NCBI RefSeq assembly: GCF_013185915.1 | Contig: NZ_JAAZUH010000001.1 | Location: 868,001 to 932,000 of the forward strand | DNA: 64,000 nucleotides | DNA from: Stenotrophomonas bentonitica | GTDB lineage: Bacteria > Pseudomonadota > Gammaproteobacteria > Xanthomonadales > Xanthomonadaceae | Direction: 5' to 3' | Part shown: in pieces, positions 42,988-51,825 of the stretch | How the letters are laid out: the number at the start of each line of letters is the position of its first letter | Numbering within the stretch: position 1 is the stretch's first letter | Made by a program: the position numbers and the translations under genes | The notes under the pieces: model-generated | The model's database searches: none | Told to the model about the DNA's origin: nothing | The model's input: only the letters and a program-made list of their open reading frames with translations

Positions 42988-43042
42988 CAGTCGTGTTCGC
43001 CACGCGAACTGCTACCGCGCATGGCTTGGACGTAAAACCTGC

Positions 43043-43885
43043 CTACGGCGCGAACTGCAATCGAGCCCACACTCCGTAGTGGTCCGAGGCCCAGCGGCCT
43101 TCGGCGTAAGGCTTGTCGAACAACAGGCGCGCCTCGCGGGCTACCAGCTGGTCCTGCTGGAAGAAAATGTGGTCGATACGCGATGGCGCTTCGTAGTAGT
43201 GCCGGTTGAGCGTGCTTACCTGCGCCACTTCGTTGTTGACGTGCACGCTGCCGTAGCTGTCCCCGTAGCGTTGGCGCAGCGCGCTCAGGTCGCCTGCATC
43301 CACCAGCGCATTGAAGTCGCCGGCGATCACCACCGGCGCGTCGCCGGAGGTGGCGGCAATGAACTTCAACAGGTCCGCCACCTGCTCGCCCCGGATGCGG
43401 CCGCCGTTTTCGTCCGAACGTTCGTTGAGATGCGTGGCGTACACGTTCACCGGCTGGCCGTCGACGTCGATGCGCAAATGCGCGACGGTGCGGTAATCGG
43501 TGCGCGGCGCCAGCAGGTGCTCGCCGCGCGCCAGCACCGGGCGACGGGTCAACAGCGCATTGCCATAGCGCTTGAAGCGCCCCGGCGGGTCGGTCGACAC
43601 GAACTGGTAGTCGTAACCCAGCTTGTTCGCCAGCCACGCCGCCTGGTTGCGCACGTGCGGCTTCTGGATCACTTCCTGCAGGGCGATGGCGTCGGGCTGC
43701 AGCGCCTCCAGCTCGCGCAGAATCACCTGCCGGCGCTGCGGCCAGTCTTCGCGGTCATGGTGCAGGTTGAAGGTCACCATGCTCATGCCCGGCGCCTGGG
43801 GTTCCGCCGCGCGCGCCGGCAGGATCGCCAGCGCGCACGCGACCAGCATGCAGCGCATGCCGGCCGCGACCCACCGCGCGCTCAT
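43043..43885 (-). CDS. Endonuclease/exonuclease/phosphatase (EEP) superfamily protein, exported
   Basis: The 280-residue protein has a signal peptide (MLVACALAILPARAA) and the complete EEP active site: TFNLHHD (Asn40), LQEV (Glu71), THLN (His152), GDFNALVD (Asp190, Asn192), IDHIFF (Asp238) and SDHYGV (Asp268, His269). It is a metal-dependent hydrolase of phosphodiesters or phosphate esters, perhaps sphingomyelinase-like. Its ATG overlaps the stop of the 1061-residue glycosidase-like gene by four bases, so it is the last gene of the sugar locus. The degenerate paralogue lies at 28237-29085. Confidence 0.9.
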   Translation of the reverse strand: MSARWVAAGMRCMLVACALAILPARAAEPQAPGMSMVTFNLHHDREDWPQRRQVILRELEALQPDAIALQEVIQKPHVRNQAAWLANKLGYDYQFVSTDPPGRFKRYGNALLTRRPVLARGEHLLAPRTDYRTVAHLRIDVDGQPVNVYATHLNERSDENGGRIRGEQVADLLKFIAATSGDAPVVIAGDFNALVDAGDLSALRQRYGDSYGSVHVNNEVAQVSTLNRHYYEAPSRIDHIFFQQDQLVAREARLLFDKPYAEGRWASDHYGVWARLQFAP

Positions 43886-46800
43886 GGCGCCTTGCGTTCG
43901 GCGCGGCGCACCGAAGCGGGAACCTGCACCTCCACCTTGGCCGGCACCTGGGTGATGCGCAGCTCGCCGTTGATCCACTGCGCGGGCTCGCCATTGATGG
44001 TGGCCTCGCCCGGCTCACCGGCATACGGCCACGGCAGCACCAGCCCGCCTTGCGGGGCCACCAGCCCCGGCTGCACCTGCAGGGTCAGCAGCTTGTCGCT
44101 GCGGCTCAACGAGTAGCCCAGCTGGCCGTACGGCGTGCGCAGGCCCTTGATCGCCACGCCCTGCCCTTCAAACCACCGCACCGGAACGCCGGCGGCCAGC
44201 ACCAGGCTGTCGTCCACGTCGCGCGTGTAGGCGAACATGTCCAGCGCCGAGCGCACGAAGTCCGAGGCCACCCACGCATGCGGCAGGTCGCCGACGAAGA
44301 ACGGCTTGCGCGGCGTGTGCGAAACCACTTCGGCCCACTGGTTCCAAGCCTGCGGCGCGCGGTCCTTGAAGAAGAACTCGGTGGCCTGCCAGGCGCGGTC
44401 GCGCCAGCCCAGGCGCACGAACGCGGCCACGTTGCGCCACTCGTACGGGGTGTAGTCCTTCCACTCTCGCTTGCCGTCGCGGCGCGCTTCGAACTCCTTC
44501 CAGTAGCGTTCGAAGGTGTTGTTCAAGTAAGGCTGCGGCAACCGGCCCTGCTCGCCGGCCGGGGCCAGCGCGATGGTGGTCGAGGTCGCGTCGAAATCGC
44601 CGAGCTCGGCCGAACCGGGCAGGAAATCGATCTTGTGCAGCGCGGTGGCCGCCAGCAGCGAGGCCTGCAGGTCGTCACGGAACTGGTCGCGCGACTCCGC
44701 GATCTGCATCGCCTCCACCTTGCCGAGCGTGCTGGCGATCACCGCCGCGTCCTTGTAACCGCGCAGCGCCCAGAAGTTGTCCCAGTACGAATGCATCGGC
44801 TTGGCCGAATAACCTTCGTGGCTGATCGACACCGGCATCATGCCGAAGAAGGCCGCATTGCGCGCGCGGTTCTCCTCGGTGCGCTCGCTCAGGCGCAGCT
44901 GCTCCATGTACTGGTAGGCGCCCTGCACGTGCGGCCACATCAGCTCCAGGAAGGTGCTGTCGCCGGTGTAGCGCCAGTACTCGGCGATGTTGAAGATCAG
45001 CTCGCCGTGGCTGTCGTTCTCCGGCACCGGGTCGGCGCCGCGCGGGTCCACGCAGCACGGCACCTTGCCGTTGTCGAACTGGTACGGCGCGTACCAGTTC
45101 ACGTACTCGCGCACCGCGTCGCTGCGGCCCATGCGCAGCAGGCCTTCGGAAATCATCGCGCCGTCGCGGATCCAGCTGCGCGAATACGAGCGCGTACCCG
45201 GCTGCAGGCTCGGCCCGATCCGCGAGATCAGCATGTGCGCCAGCGCGGTGCGCAGGGTGTCGGCCAGCGGCTTGCCCGCCGCCGGCACCTGCAGCGACAC
45301 CTGGTCCAGCTTGGTGCGCCACATCGAGGCGACCTGCTGCTGCGCCTTGCTGGCGTCGAAGTCCTTCGGCGTGGTCCAGCTGCCGGTCTGCGGCAGCACG
45401 ATGGCCACCTCGCGGGTCTGGCCCGGCTCCAGCCGCCACTTGTACAGCAGCGCGCCCGAGGCCAGCCCGGTGGGGTCGCGCACTTCGGTGGCGGTCGGCA
45501 GGTTGCCTGCCGCCAGGTGGGTCACTTCCAGCTTGCCGTCGAACGGGCTGGCGAAGGCCGCATCCGGGGCCTGCACCGGGAACACGCGCGGGGCGCCGTT
45601 GACCTCGACCCGGCCCGGCTCGATATCCAGCCGGTCGATCCGGCTCACCCCGCCCACGGTGTTGAGGAACTGCCGCGGCGGGTTCACCTGCCACGGGCGT
45701 ACCGCCAGCGCCAGGGTGTAGTCGTGCGCCACCTTGTCCGGGTTGTGCAGGGTGTAGCGGCCCACCAGCTGCGCCTTGTCCGGGCTGCCCTGCACGAAGC
45801 CGGTCACCTTCAGCGCAGCCTGCGGGTGGCTCCAGTCGACGCTGGCGATCGGCAGGTAGTCGTCCTGCAGCGACTGTTTGGACTCTACATCCGCCCAGCT
45901 CAGCAGCTTCTTGTCGACCAGCACGAACGGTTCAACGCTGAAGCTGGCCTTGGCCGGTTCCAGCGCGCCGTCCTCGCCGATCAGCGCCTGCTCCTTGCCG
46001 CCGTCAAGGCCCAGCAGGGTCCAGTACGGCTGCTCGCCACTGAACCCGCGCGGCACGAAGCCACGGGTCAGGTCGGCGCCGACCGATTCGACGAAATCAT
46101 TCGGGGTGGCGGCAAAATCCAGCGGCTTGATCGAAATGTCGCGGATGCCGTAACGCCAGCTGCGGCCGCTTTCCAGGTCGAAACGCAGGTAGCGCGCTTC
46201 GGTATCGGGCAGCGCCAGCCAGTCGCGGTCGCCACCGCCCCCGGCGGTGATCTCACGCAGCGTCTTCCAGTCGCGGCCGTCCACCGAGGAGCGCACCACG
46301 TATCGGGTGGCTTCGAGCCCCGGCAGCCACTGGATCACCGCGCCGCCGAACTCGCGAACCTTGTGCAGGTCCAGGCTGATGGTCTGGTCGGGCACGCCGC
46401 CGCTGATCCACACGGTGTCGGGCTTGCCATCGGCAATCCGGCTCTGCAGCGCGGTGGCGGTGTCGGCGATCACCGACGGTGCCAGCGCCGAGGTATCGGC
46501 CGGCGGCAGCGGCTGCAGGGTGAGCCGGTCGAAGCAGACCGTGCCGCGCCCGCCGACCTTGCTGTAAATGGTGAATTCGATCGCCGCGCTCTTACGCAGG
46601 GTCTTGTCCGGGTCCGGGCCCCAGGCCTTGTCGATCTGGCGCTGGCGGTACTGCACCGGGGTCCAGGTCTTGGGGAAGGCGTAGCCGGGACGGTTGACCC
46701 ACCACACGTTGTCGCCGCTGGCGTCGATCAGCTTGAACTGCAGGTCGTTGCCGGGCGAATCGCCGCGGATCTGGAAGCCCACCTGGTAGTTGTCCGGCCA

Positions 46801-47067
46801 GGTGACCGGCAGCTCGCGGCGGATCGCCACGTAGCCGGAGACCTCGTGGAAGTCATAGTCCACGCACAGCGCGCGGCCGCCATTGGCGCCGGCCACGCTG
46901 CGCAGCGAGCCGCTGACCTGGTCGGACACCACCAGCTTCCACGGTGCCATGTCGTCGAAGCTGTCCAGGACCTTGGGCGCCGCCGGCACTGCCGGGGGCG
47001 CGGCAGGCGCCGCCAACGACCACACCACACCCAGACCCAGAACACCCGCGACGACGACACGCTTCAC
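43882..47067 (-). CDS. Exported discoidin-domain (alpha/alpha)6 glycosidase-like protein
   Basis: The 1061-residue protein starts with a signal peptide (VAGVLGLGVVWSLAAPAAP). Residues about 34-190 form a carbohydrate-binding-like domain, about 205-330 an F5/8 type C (discoidin) domain (GGVPDQTISLDLHKVREFGGAVIQW), a middle region follows, and residues about 620-1000 look like an (alpha/alpha)6 barrel (SRSWIRDGAMISEGLLRMGRSD, DNFWALRGYKDAAV), as in GH15/GH63-type glycosidases. The start is GTG 47067, overlapping the permease stop. It probably degrades or trims a glycan in the periplasm. The precise glycoside hydrolase family is not clear to me. Confidence 0.8.
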   Translation of the reverse strand: MKRVVVAGVLGLGVVWSLAAPAAPPAVPAAPKVLDSFDDMAPWKLVVSDQVSGSLRSVAGANGGRALCVDYDFHEVSGYVAIRRELPVTWPDNYQVGFQIRGDSPGNDLQFKLIDASGDNVWWVNRPGYAFPKTWTPVQYRQRQIDKAWGPDPDKTLRKSAAIEFTIYSKVGGRGTVCFDRLTLQPLPPADTSALAPSVIADTATALQSRIADGKPDTVWISGGVPDQTISLDLHKVREFGGAVIQWLPGLEATRYVVRSSVDGRDWKTLREITAGGGGDRDWLALPDTEARYLRFDLESGRSWRYGIRDISIKPLDFAATPNDFVESVGADLTRGFVPRGFSGEQPYWTLLGLDGGKEQALIGEDGALEPAKASFSVEPFVLVDKKLLSWADVESKQSLQDDYLPIASVDWSHPQAALKVTGFVQGSPDKAQLVGRYTLHNPDKVAHDYTLALAVRPWQVNPPRQFLNTVGGVSRIDRLDIEPGRVEVNGAPRVFPVQAPDAAFASPFDGKLEVTHLAAGNLPTATEVRDPTGLASGALLYKWRLEPGQTREVAIVLPQTGSWTTPKDFDASKAQQQVASMWRTKLDQVSLQVPAAGKPLADTLRTALAHMLISRIGPSLQPGTRSYSRSWIRDGAMISEGLLRMGRSDAVREYVNWYAPYQFDNGKVPCCVDPRGADPVPENDSHGELIFNIAEYWRYTGDSTFLELMWPHVQGAYQYMEQLRLSERTEENRARNAAFFGMMPVSISHEGYSAKPMHSYWDNFWALRGYKDAAVIASTLGKVEAMQIAESRDQFRDDLQASLLAATALHKIDFLPGSAELGDFDATSTTIALAPAGEQGRLPQPYLNNTFERYWKEFEARRDGKREWKDYTPYEWRNVAAFVRLGWRDRAWQATEFFFKDRAPQAWNQWAEVVSHTPRKPFFVGDLPHAWVASDFVRSALDMFAYTRDVDDSLVLAAGVPVRWFEGQGVAIKGLRTPYGQLGYSLSRSDKLLTLQVQPGLVAPQGGLVLPWPYAGEPGEATINGEPAQWINGELRITQVPAKVEVQVPASVRRAERKAP

Positions 47068-47900
47068 CCTTTCACACTCCCCAGCAACAGACCTTGGATG
47101 TAGTAGCGCTGCAGCACCAGGAACAGGGCCAGCACCGGAACCACCGTGACCACCGCGCCGGCCATCATCATTTCAACGTCCATGATGTGCTCGCGCGACA
47201 ACGTGGCCAGGGCCACCGGCAGAGTGTAGTGCTCCTGGTCGGTCAGCACGATCAGCGGCCACATGAAATCGTTCCACGCGCCCATGAAGGTAAAGATCGA
47301 CAGGGTCACCAGCACCGGCTTGAGCATCGGCAGCACGATCTGGAAGAAGATCCGCAGCTCCCCTGCCCCGTCGATCCGCGCCGCTTCCAGCAGCTCGTCG
47401 GGAATCGAACGCGCGTACTGGCGCACCAGGAAGATGCCGAACACGCTGGCCAGCGCCGGCACGATGACACCGCCGAAGCTGTTGACCAGGCCGAGCTGCT
47501 TCATCAGCAGGAACAGCGGCAGCATCGCCACCTGGGCCGGGATCACCAGCGCCGCCAGCAGCACCTGGAAGATCCGCTCGCGGCCGACGAAACGCAGCTT
47601 GGCGAAGGCGTAGCCGGCCATGGTGTTGAGCAGCAGCGAGCCCAGCGTGATCGCCAGCGAAACGAACAGGCTGTTGACGAAGTTGTTGCCCATGCCGGTG
47701 CGGGCGAACAGCTCGTGGTAGTTGGCCGTGGTCACCGACGAAGGCAGCAGCGGCGGCGGGAAATGCGCCGCTTCGCCGGTCGGCATGAACGACACCGACA
47801 GCATCCACAGCAGCGGCGCCAGGCTGACCGCGGCCAGCACCAGCAACCCGCCGTTCACCCACCACGCATGCCAGCGCGACTGGCCGATCTCACGACTCAT
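47064..47900 (-). CDS. ABC sugar transporter permease, MalG-type
   Basis: The 278-residue inner-membrane protein has six spans and the EAA loop EAARIDGAGELRIFFQIVLPMLKP, through which it contacts the ATPase. It belongs to the CUT1 group for oligosaccharides. ATG 47900 overlaps the stop of the MalF-type gene by four bases. The ATPase is not in the window; MsmK-like shared ATPases are known for similar systems. Confidence 0.92.
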   Translation of the reverse strand: MSREIGQSRWHAWWVNGGLLVLAAVSLAPLLWMLSVSFMPTGEAAHFPPPLLPSSVTTANYHELFARTGMGNNFVNSLFVSLAITLGSLLLNTMAGYAFAKLRFVGRERIFQVLLAALVIPAQVAMLPLFLLMKQLGLVNSFGGVIVPALASVFGIFLVRQYARSIPDELLEAARIDGAGELRIFFQIVLPMLKPVLVTLSIFTFMGAWNDFMWPLIVLTDQEHYTLPVALATLSREHIMDVEMMMAGAVVTVVPVLALFLVLQRYYIQGLLLGSVKG

Positions 47901-48778
47901 ACCAACTGCCTCTTGCGGCCGAAACGCAGCATCAGGCTGGTTACCGCCAGGATGATCAGGAACAGCAGGAACGCCACGGCCGACGCGCGGCCCAGGTTCC
48001 ACCACTTGAAGCCCTCCTCGAACATGAAGTACAGCACGCTCACGGTGCTCTGCAGGGGGTCGCCACGGGTCATCACGTAGGGTTCGGCGAACAGCTGGAA
48101 GTAGCCGGAAACGGTGATCACCCCGACCACCAGCAGCACCGGGCCGAGCATCGGCAGGGTGATGTGCAGGAACTGCTTCCAGCGCGAGGCGCCGTCGATC
48201 CGCGCGGCCTCGTACAGGTCATGCGGGATCGCCTGCAGGCCGGCCAGGAAGATCACCATGTTGTAGCCGAAGTTCTTCCACACCGCGAACAGCATGATGG
48301 TCGGCATCGCCCAGTTCGGGTCGCCCAGCCAGTCGATCGGGCTGATGCCGAGGTGGCCCAGCCCGTAGTTCACCAGCCCGTAGCTGGTGTGGAACAGGTA
48401 GCGCCAGATCACCGCCACCGCCACCAGCGTGGTCACCACCGGCGCAAACAGCGCGGTGCGGAACAGCGCCTTGAAGCGCGCGGCCGGGGCGTTGAGCAGC
48501 ATGGCCGCGCCCAGCGACACGCCAATGGACATCGGCACGCCCACGATCACGAAGTACGTGGTGTTCCACAGCGACTTCCAGAACATCGGGGTCTGCAGCA
48601 GGTCGATGTAGTTGCCCAGCCCGACGAAGCGCAGGTTGCCGCCATCGGCGAGCGCGTACAGGTCGAAGTCGGTGATGCTCAGCGCCAGCGCCGAGAACAC
48701 CGGCAGGCCGAAGAACACCCCGATCACCAGCAGGGAGGGGCCGGCGAAGATCCAGCCGGCAAGCGAACGCTGCTTCAC
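47897..48778 (-). CDS. ABC sugar transporter permease, MalF-type
   Basis: The 293-residue membrane protein of the CUT1 type contains the EAA loop EAARIDGASRWKQFLHITLPML and six or more spans. It starts with GTG 48778, which overlaps the stop of the binding-protein gene (GTGA). It forms a heterodimer with the MalG-type permease. Confidence 0.92.
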   Translation of the reverse strand: MKQRSLAGWIFAGPSLLVIGVFFGLPVFSALALSITDFDLYALADGGNLRFVGLGNYIDLLQTPMFWKSLWNTTYFVIVGVPMSIGVSLGAAMLLNAPAARFKALFRTALFAPVVTTLVAVAVIWRYLFHTSYGLVNYGLGHLGISPIDWLGDPNWAMPTIMLFAVWKNFGYNMVIFLAGLQAIPHDLYEAARIDGASRWKQFLHITLPMLGPVLLVVGVITVSGYFQLFAEPYVMTRGDPLQSTVSVLYFMFEEGFKWWNLGRASAVAFLLFLIILAVTSLMLRFGRKRQLV

Positions 48779-50088
48779 GGGGTCACCTCCGGTGCGCCTT
48801 CAGCCTGGGTCCGCTGCTCATGCATCCAGCGGCGCTTGGCCAGTACCTTGTCCACGCGCTCATCTAATCTATTCACGGCTACATCCTGGTCCAGCCCACC
48901 GCGCACCACCTGTTCGGTGACGATGCGCATTTCCTGCACGATCCGCTCCCATTCCAGCACCTTCGGGGTCGGCCGTACGCGCTCCAACTGGTCGCGGAAC
49001 GGCTGCGCCAGCGGGTCATTCGCCAGCGAGGCGAATTCCCAGGTGCTGCGCCGGGGCGGCAGGTCGCCGATGATGGAATGGAAGCGCTCCTGGATCGCCG
49101 GGCGCGACAGGAACTCGATCAGCTTCCACGACGCTTCCTTCTGCTGCGAGCTGCGCGAGATCACCAGGCTGGTGCCCCCGGCGATACCGGCGCCCAGGCC
49201 TTCCGGGCCCGGCAGCGCAGCGGTGCCCCACTGCCCTTCCAGCTCCTTCGGCTGCAGCTTCTTGAACTCGCGGATGTTCCAGGGGCCGGACAGGTAGAAC
49301 ACGTTGAAGCCGCGGAAGAATTCATCCCACACGTTCGAGATCTGGGTCTCGGACATGCGCGGCGCCCAGCCTTGGGCGAACATGTTTTCGTAGAAGGCCA
49401 GCGTGCGGCGGAAACCGGGGCTGCGGAAGTTGCCACGGGTGTCGTGGTCGCGCAGCAGCGGGTCGGGCTGCTGCAGCGCGAACGACAGCTGCTGCTCGAA
49501 CTCGTTGATCGGCATCAGGATCGCGTAGCGGTCCGGACCCTGCATCTTCTTGATCGCCGCCATCATGGTGTTCCACTCGTCCCAGGTGCGCGGCGGGTGG
49601 TCGAAGCCGGCCTTGGCCAGCAGGTCCTTGCGGTAGTACAGCAGGCGGGTGTCCACGTACCACGGAATGCCCACCAGCTCATCGTGGATGACGTTGGTGT
49701 CCCAGATGCCCTGGAAATAGTCGGCCGGGTCCACCACCTTGGACTGCGCCACGAACGGCGCCAGCGGGGTCAGGGCGTTGAGTTCGGCGAACTCGGGGAC
49801 CCAGGTATTGCCGAGCTGGAACACGTCCGGCAGGCCGTCCGCAGCGAACGCGGTCAGCAGCTTTTCATGCGCGGCGGTCCATGGAATGTTCTGCACGTCC
49901 ACGTGCACGCCGGGGTTTTCGGCCTCGAACTCGCGGATCAGCTCGGTGACCACTTCGGCTTCGCGGCCCATTGCCCAGAAGCGCACGGTCACCCCTTCCG
50001 GTTCCTTCCGGCAGGCGCTCAACAACAGGCTGCCGGCAACCAGCAGCACAACACTCATCCACACCCGGGGGCGCGACAACAAAAACAC
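48775..50088 (-). CDS. Sugar ABC transporter substrate-binding lipoprotein
   Basis: The 437-residue protein is a lipoprotein (lipobox LSAC, Cys26) with the type 1 periplasmic binding fold of family 1 solute-binding proteins (VTVRFWAMGREAEVVTELIREFEAENPGV). GTG 50088 has GGGGAAG upstream. The gene follows the glucanase by three bases. It binds an oligosaccharide, most likely the product of that glucanase. Confidence 0.92.
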   Translation of the reverse strand: MFLLSRPRVWMSVVLLVAGSLLLSACRKEPEGVTVRFWAMGREAEVVTELIREFEAENPGVHVDVQNIPWTAAHEKLLTAFAADGLPDVFQLGNTWVPEFAELNALTPLAPFVAQSKVVDPADYFQGIWDTNVIHDELVGIPWYVDTRLLYYRKDLLAKAGFDHPPRTWDEWNTMMAAIKKMQGPDRYAILMPINEFEQQLSFALQQPDPLLRDHDTRGNFRSPGFRRTLAFYENMFAQGWAPRMSETQISNVWDEFFRGFNVFYLSGPWNIREFKKLQPKELEGQWGTAALPGPEGLGAGIAGGTSLVISRSSQQKEASWKLIEFLSRPAIQERFHSIIGDLPPRRSTWEFASLANDPLAQPFRDQLERVRPTPKVLEWERIVQEMRIVTEQVVRGGLDQDVAVNRLDERVDKVLAKRRWMHEQRTQAEGAPEVTP

Positions 50089-50091
50089 GGC

Positions 50092-51705
50092 TTACTTCCC
50101 CTGAGGCTGGTTGCGGTTCGAATTGGAATTGTTCTTCTGTTCCTGCGCGGCGGCCGCGCGGGACTCGGCGATGCCCATGGAACGGGCCGCAGCGGCCTTC
50201 TCGTCCTTCTGCAGTTCCATCGGCTGGTCCTCGCCTTCCGGGGTCAGCCAGCCGCCGCTGAAACCAGCGCGCTCCAGGCCGCGACGGATGTGCGGGTTGT
50301 TCTTCATCGTGTCCCACACGAAGTCGTTGCGGTAGTTGGCGATCATGGTCAGGATCGGGCCCTGGTCGATGCCGATGTAATCGCTGGCCACCCAGCCACG
50401 GTCCGGCACGATGCGCCCGGTCTTGAGCGGAATGTCGAAGTTGAAGCTGGGGTTGAACGAATCCAGGAAGCCGTAGCTGGAGTACAGGTAATCGCCGTAG
50501 CGCTTGTGCATTTCCAGCGTGGCCGGGATCACTTCTTCCGGCGCGAACACCACCGAGGCGATCGCGGCGGTCGGCGCGATGGTGCCGTCGTCGAAGTTTT
50601 CGCGCAGGCCGGCGCCGCGCGAGGAGTAATGGCGGAACTGGCGCTGCTCGCCGCGGAACTCCTGGGTGGTGTTCTGCGGGCCGTCGCTGGCGGTCAGGCC
50701 CCACACGTTCTCGCCATAGTCCTTCCACTGCGCGGGGTTGGCGATGGCGTACTCGCGCTGGGCCAGCGCGGCCGAACGGCTGTTGAGGAAGTAGGTGCTG
50801 CCGCGCTCGCGCATGTACGCGTCCTGGATGTCGCGGAAGTCGATCCAGACGTGGCTGTACTGGTGGCCGAACAGTGGGCCGAAGGACAGGTATTCCTGGC
50901 CCTGGAACACGCCCCAGTCGTTGTCGTAGGTACGCGTCCACACCGTCCACGCGTCCGGGCTGACCGGGTGGGTGGGCGAGCCGAGCGCGAGGATGTAGAC
51001 CATCATCGCTTCGTTGTAGCCCATCCAGTCGTGGTCGATGAAGCCGCTTTCCGGGAACCAGCCCATCGAGATCAGCGGGGCGCGCTGCTGCAGCCACGGC
51101 CAGTCGACGCGCTTGTACAGCGTATCGGCGATGGCGCGGATTTCCTTTTCGCGCGGGTCGTCGCCGGTGTAATAGGACTGCGCGAACAGCACGCCCATCA
51201 TCAGCAGCGCGGTGTCCACGCTGGAGAGTTCCACCCAGCTGTCATAGCGGTGGCCCTGCTGCATGTCCAGGAAGTGGTAGTAGAAGCCCTTGTAGCCGCC
51301 CTTGCCGGTGCGCTGCGGGCCCATCGGCATGTCGCGGAAGAACTTCAGGGTGGTCAGCGTGCGGTCGACCGCCTGGGTACGGCTGACCCAGCCGTTCTCC
51401 ACGCCGATCGGGTATGCGGTCAACGCGTAACCCACCGAGGCGATGCTGGCGAACGGGCGCGAGGGGTAGCGGTCCGGGCTGAGCCCGTTGACCTCGTTGG
51501 TGGTGTCCCAGAAGAACTGGAAGGTGCGGCGTTCGATATCGTCGAACAGCGGCGGCAGCTCGGGTTTCATCGGGCGCGGCGGAACGTCGGCCTCCACCAG
51601 GATGACCGGCGGCTTGGGCTTGGCGGGCTGTTCTTCTGCCTGCGGCTTGCAGCCCACGATCGCTGCAGCCAACACGGCCAGAGCCAGAACACGACGTGCC
51701 TTCAT
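50092..51705 (-). CDS. GH144-type glucanase-like lipoprotein
   Basis: The 537-residue protein has a lipobox (IVGC, Cys19) and a glucoamylase-like (PF10091) domain (DIERRTFQFFWDTTNEVNGLSPDRYP, HYDSWVELSSVDTALLMMGVL, HRYGDYLYSSYGFLDSFNP), as found in GH144 endo-beta-1,2-glucanases. ATG 51705 follows AGGTGG; an earlier ATG at 51720 is also in frame. Attached to the outer membrane or periplasm, it would cut glucan into fragments for the neighbouring transporter. An unusual Asn/Gln/Ser-rich tail ends the protein. The beta-1,2 specificity is an inference from the family. Confidence 0.82.
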   Translation of the reverse strand: MKARRVLALAVLAAAIVGCKPQAEEQPAKPKPPVILVEADVPPRPMKPELPPLFDDIERRTFQFFWDTTNEVNGLSPDRYPSRPFASIASVGYALTAYPIGVENGWVSRTQAVDRTLTTLKFFRDMPMGPQRTGKGGYKGFYYHFLDMQQGHRYDSWVELSSVDTALLMMGVLFAQSYYTGDDPREKEIRAIADTLYKRVDWPWLQQRAPLISMGWFPESGFIDHDWMGYNEAMMVYILALGSPTHPVSPDAWTVWTRTYDNDWGVFQGQEYLSFGPLFGHQYSHVWIDFRDIQDAYMRERGSTYFLNSRSAALAQREYAIANPAQWKDYGENVWGLTASDGPQNTTQEFRGEQRQFRHYSSRGAGLRENFDDGTIAPTAAIASVVFAPEEVIPATLEMHKRYGDYLYSSYGFLDSFNPSFNFDIPLKTGRIVPDRGWVASDYIGIDQGPILTMIANYRNDFVWDTMKNNPHIRRGLERAGFSGGWLTPEGEDQPMELQKDEKAAAARSMGIAESRAAAAQEQKNNSNSNRNQPQGK

Positions 51706-51758
51706 CGACCACCACCTCATTTACGTGTGCGTTTCAGGGAGGATAACGTCCCTGCAAC

Positions 51759-51772
51759 TGAAATCGTTTACA
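51759..51772 (-). promoter_or_regulatory. LacI-type operator before the glucanase operon
   Basis: TGAAATCGTTTACA is an imperfect 14-bp palindrome around a central CG, typical of LacI-family operators. It matches 12 of 14 bases of the reverse complement of the site at 56006-56019. It lies 54 bases upstream of the glucanase start. Confidence 0.65.
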
Positions 51773-51783
51773 AACCATGTGCC

Positions 51784-51817
51784 AAAAAAACCGGCGCCAC
51801 CCCCAGGCGGCGCCGGC
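51784..51817 (-). terminator. Rho-independent terminator of the TonB-receptor gene
   Basis: On the minus strand CCGGCGCC pairs with GGCGCCGG and is followed by seven T, nine bases past the receptor stop. It separates the receptor gene from the glucanase operon, which therefore needs its own promoter. Confidence 0.9.
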
Positions 51818-51825
51818 TGTTGCGA

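Noticed and set aside
43882..47067. Glycogen debranching enzyme
   Set aside because: The SRSWIRDGAM motif is shared by several (alpha/alpha)6 families, and the N-terminal discoidin and signal peptide do not fit a cytosolic glycogen enzyme.
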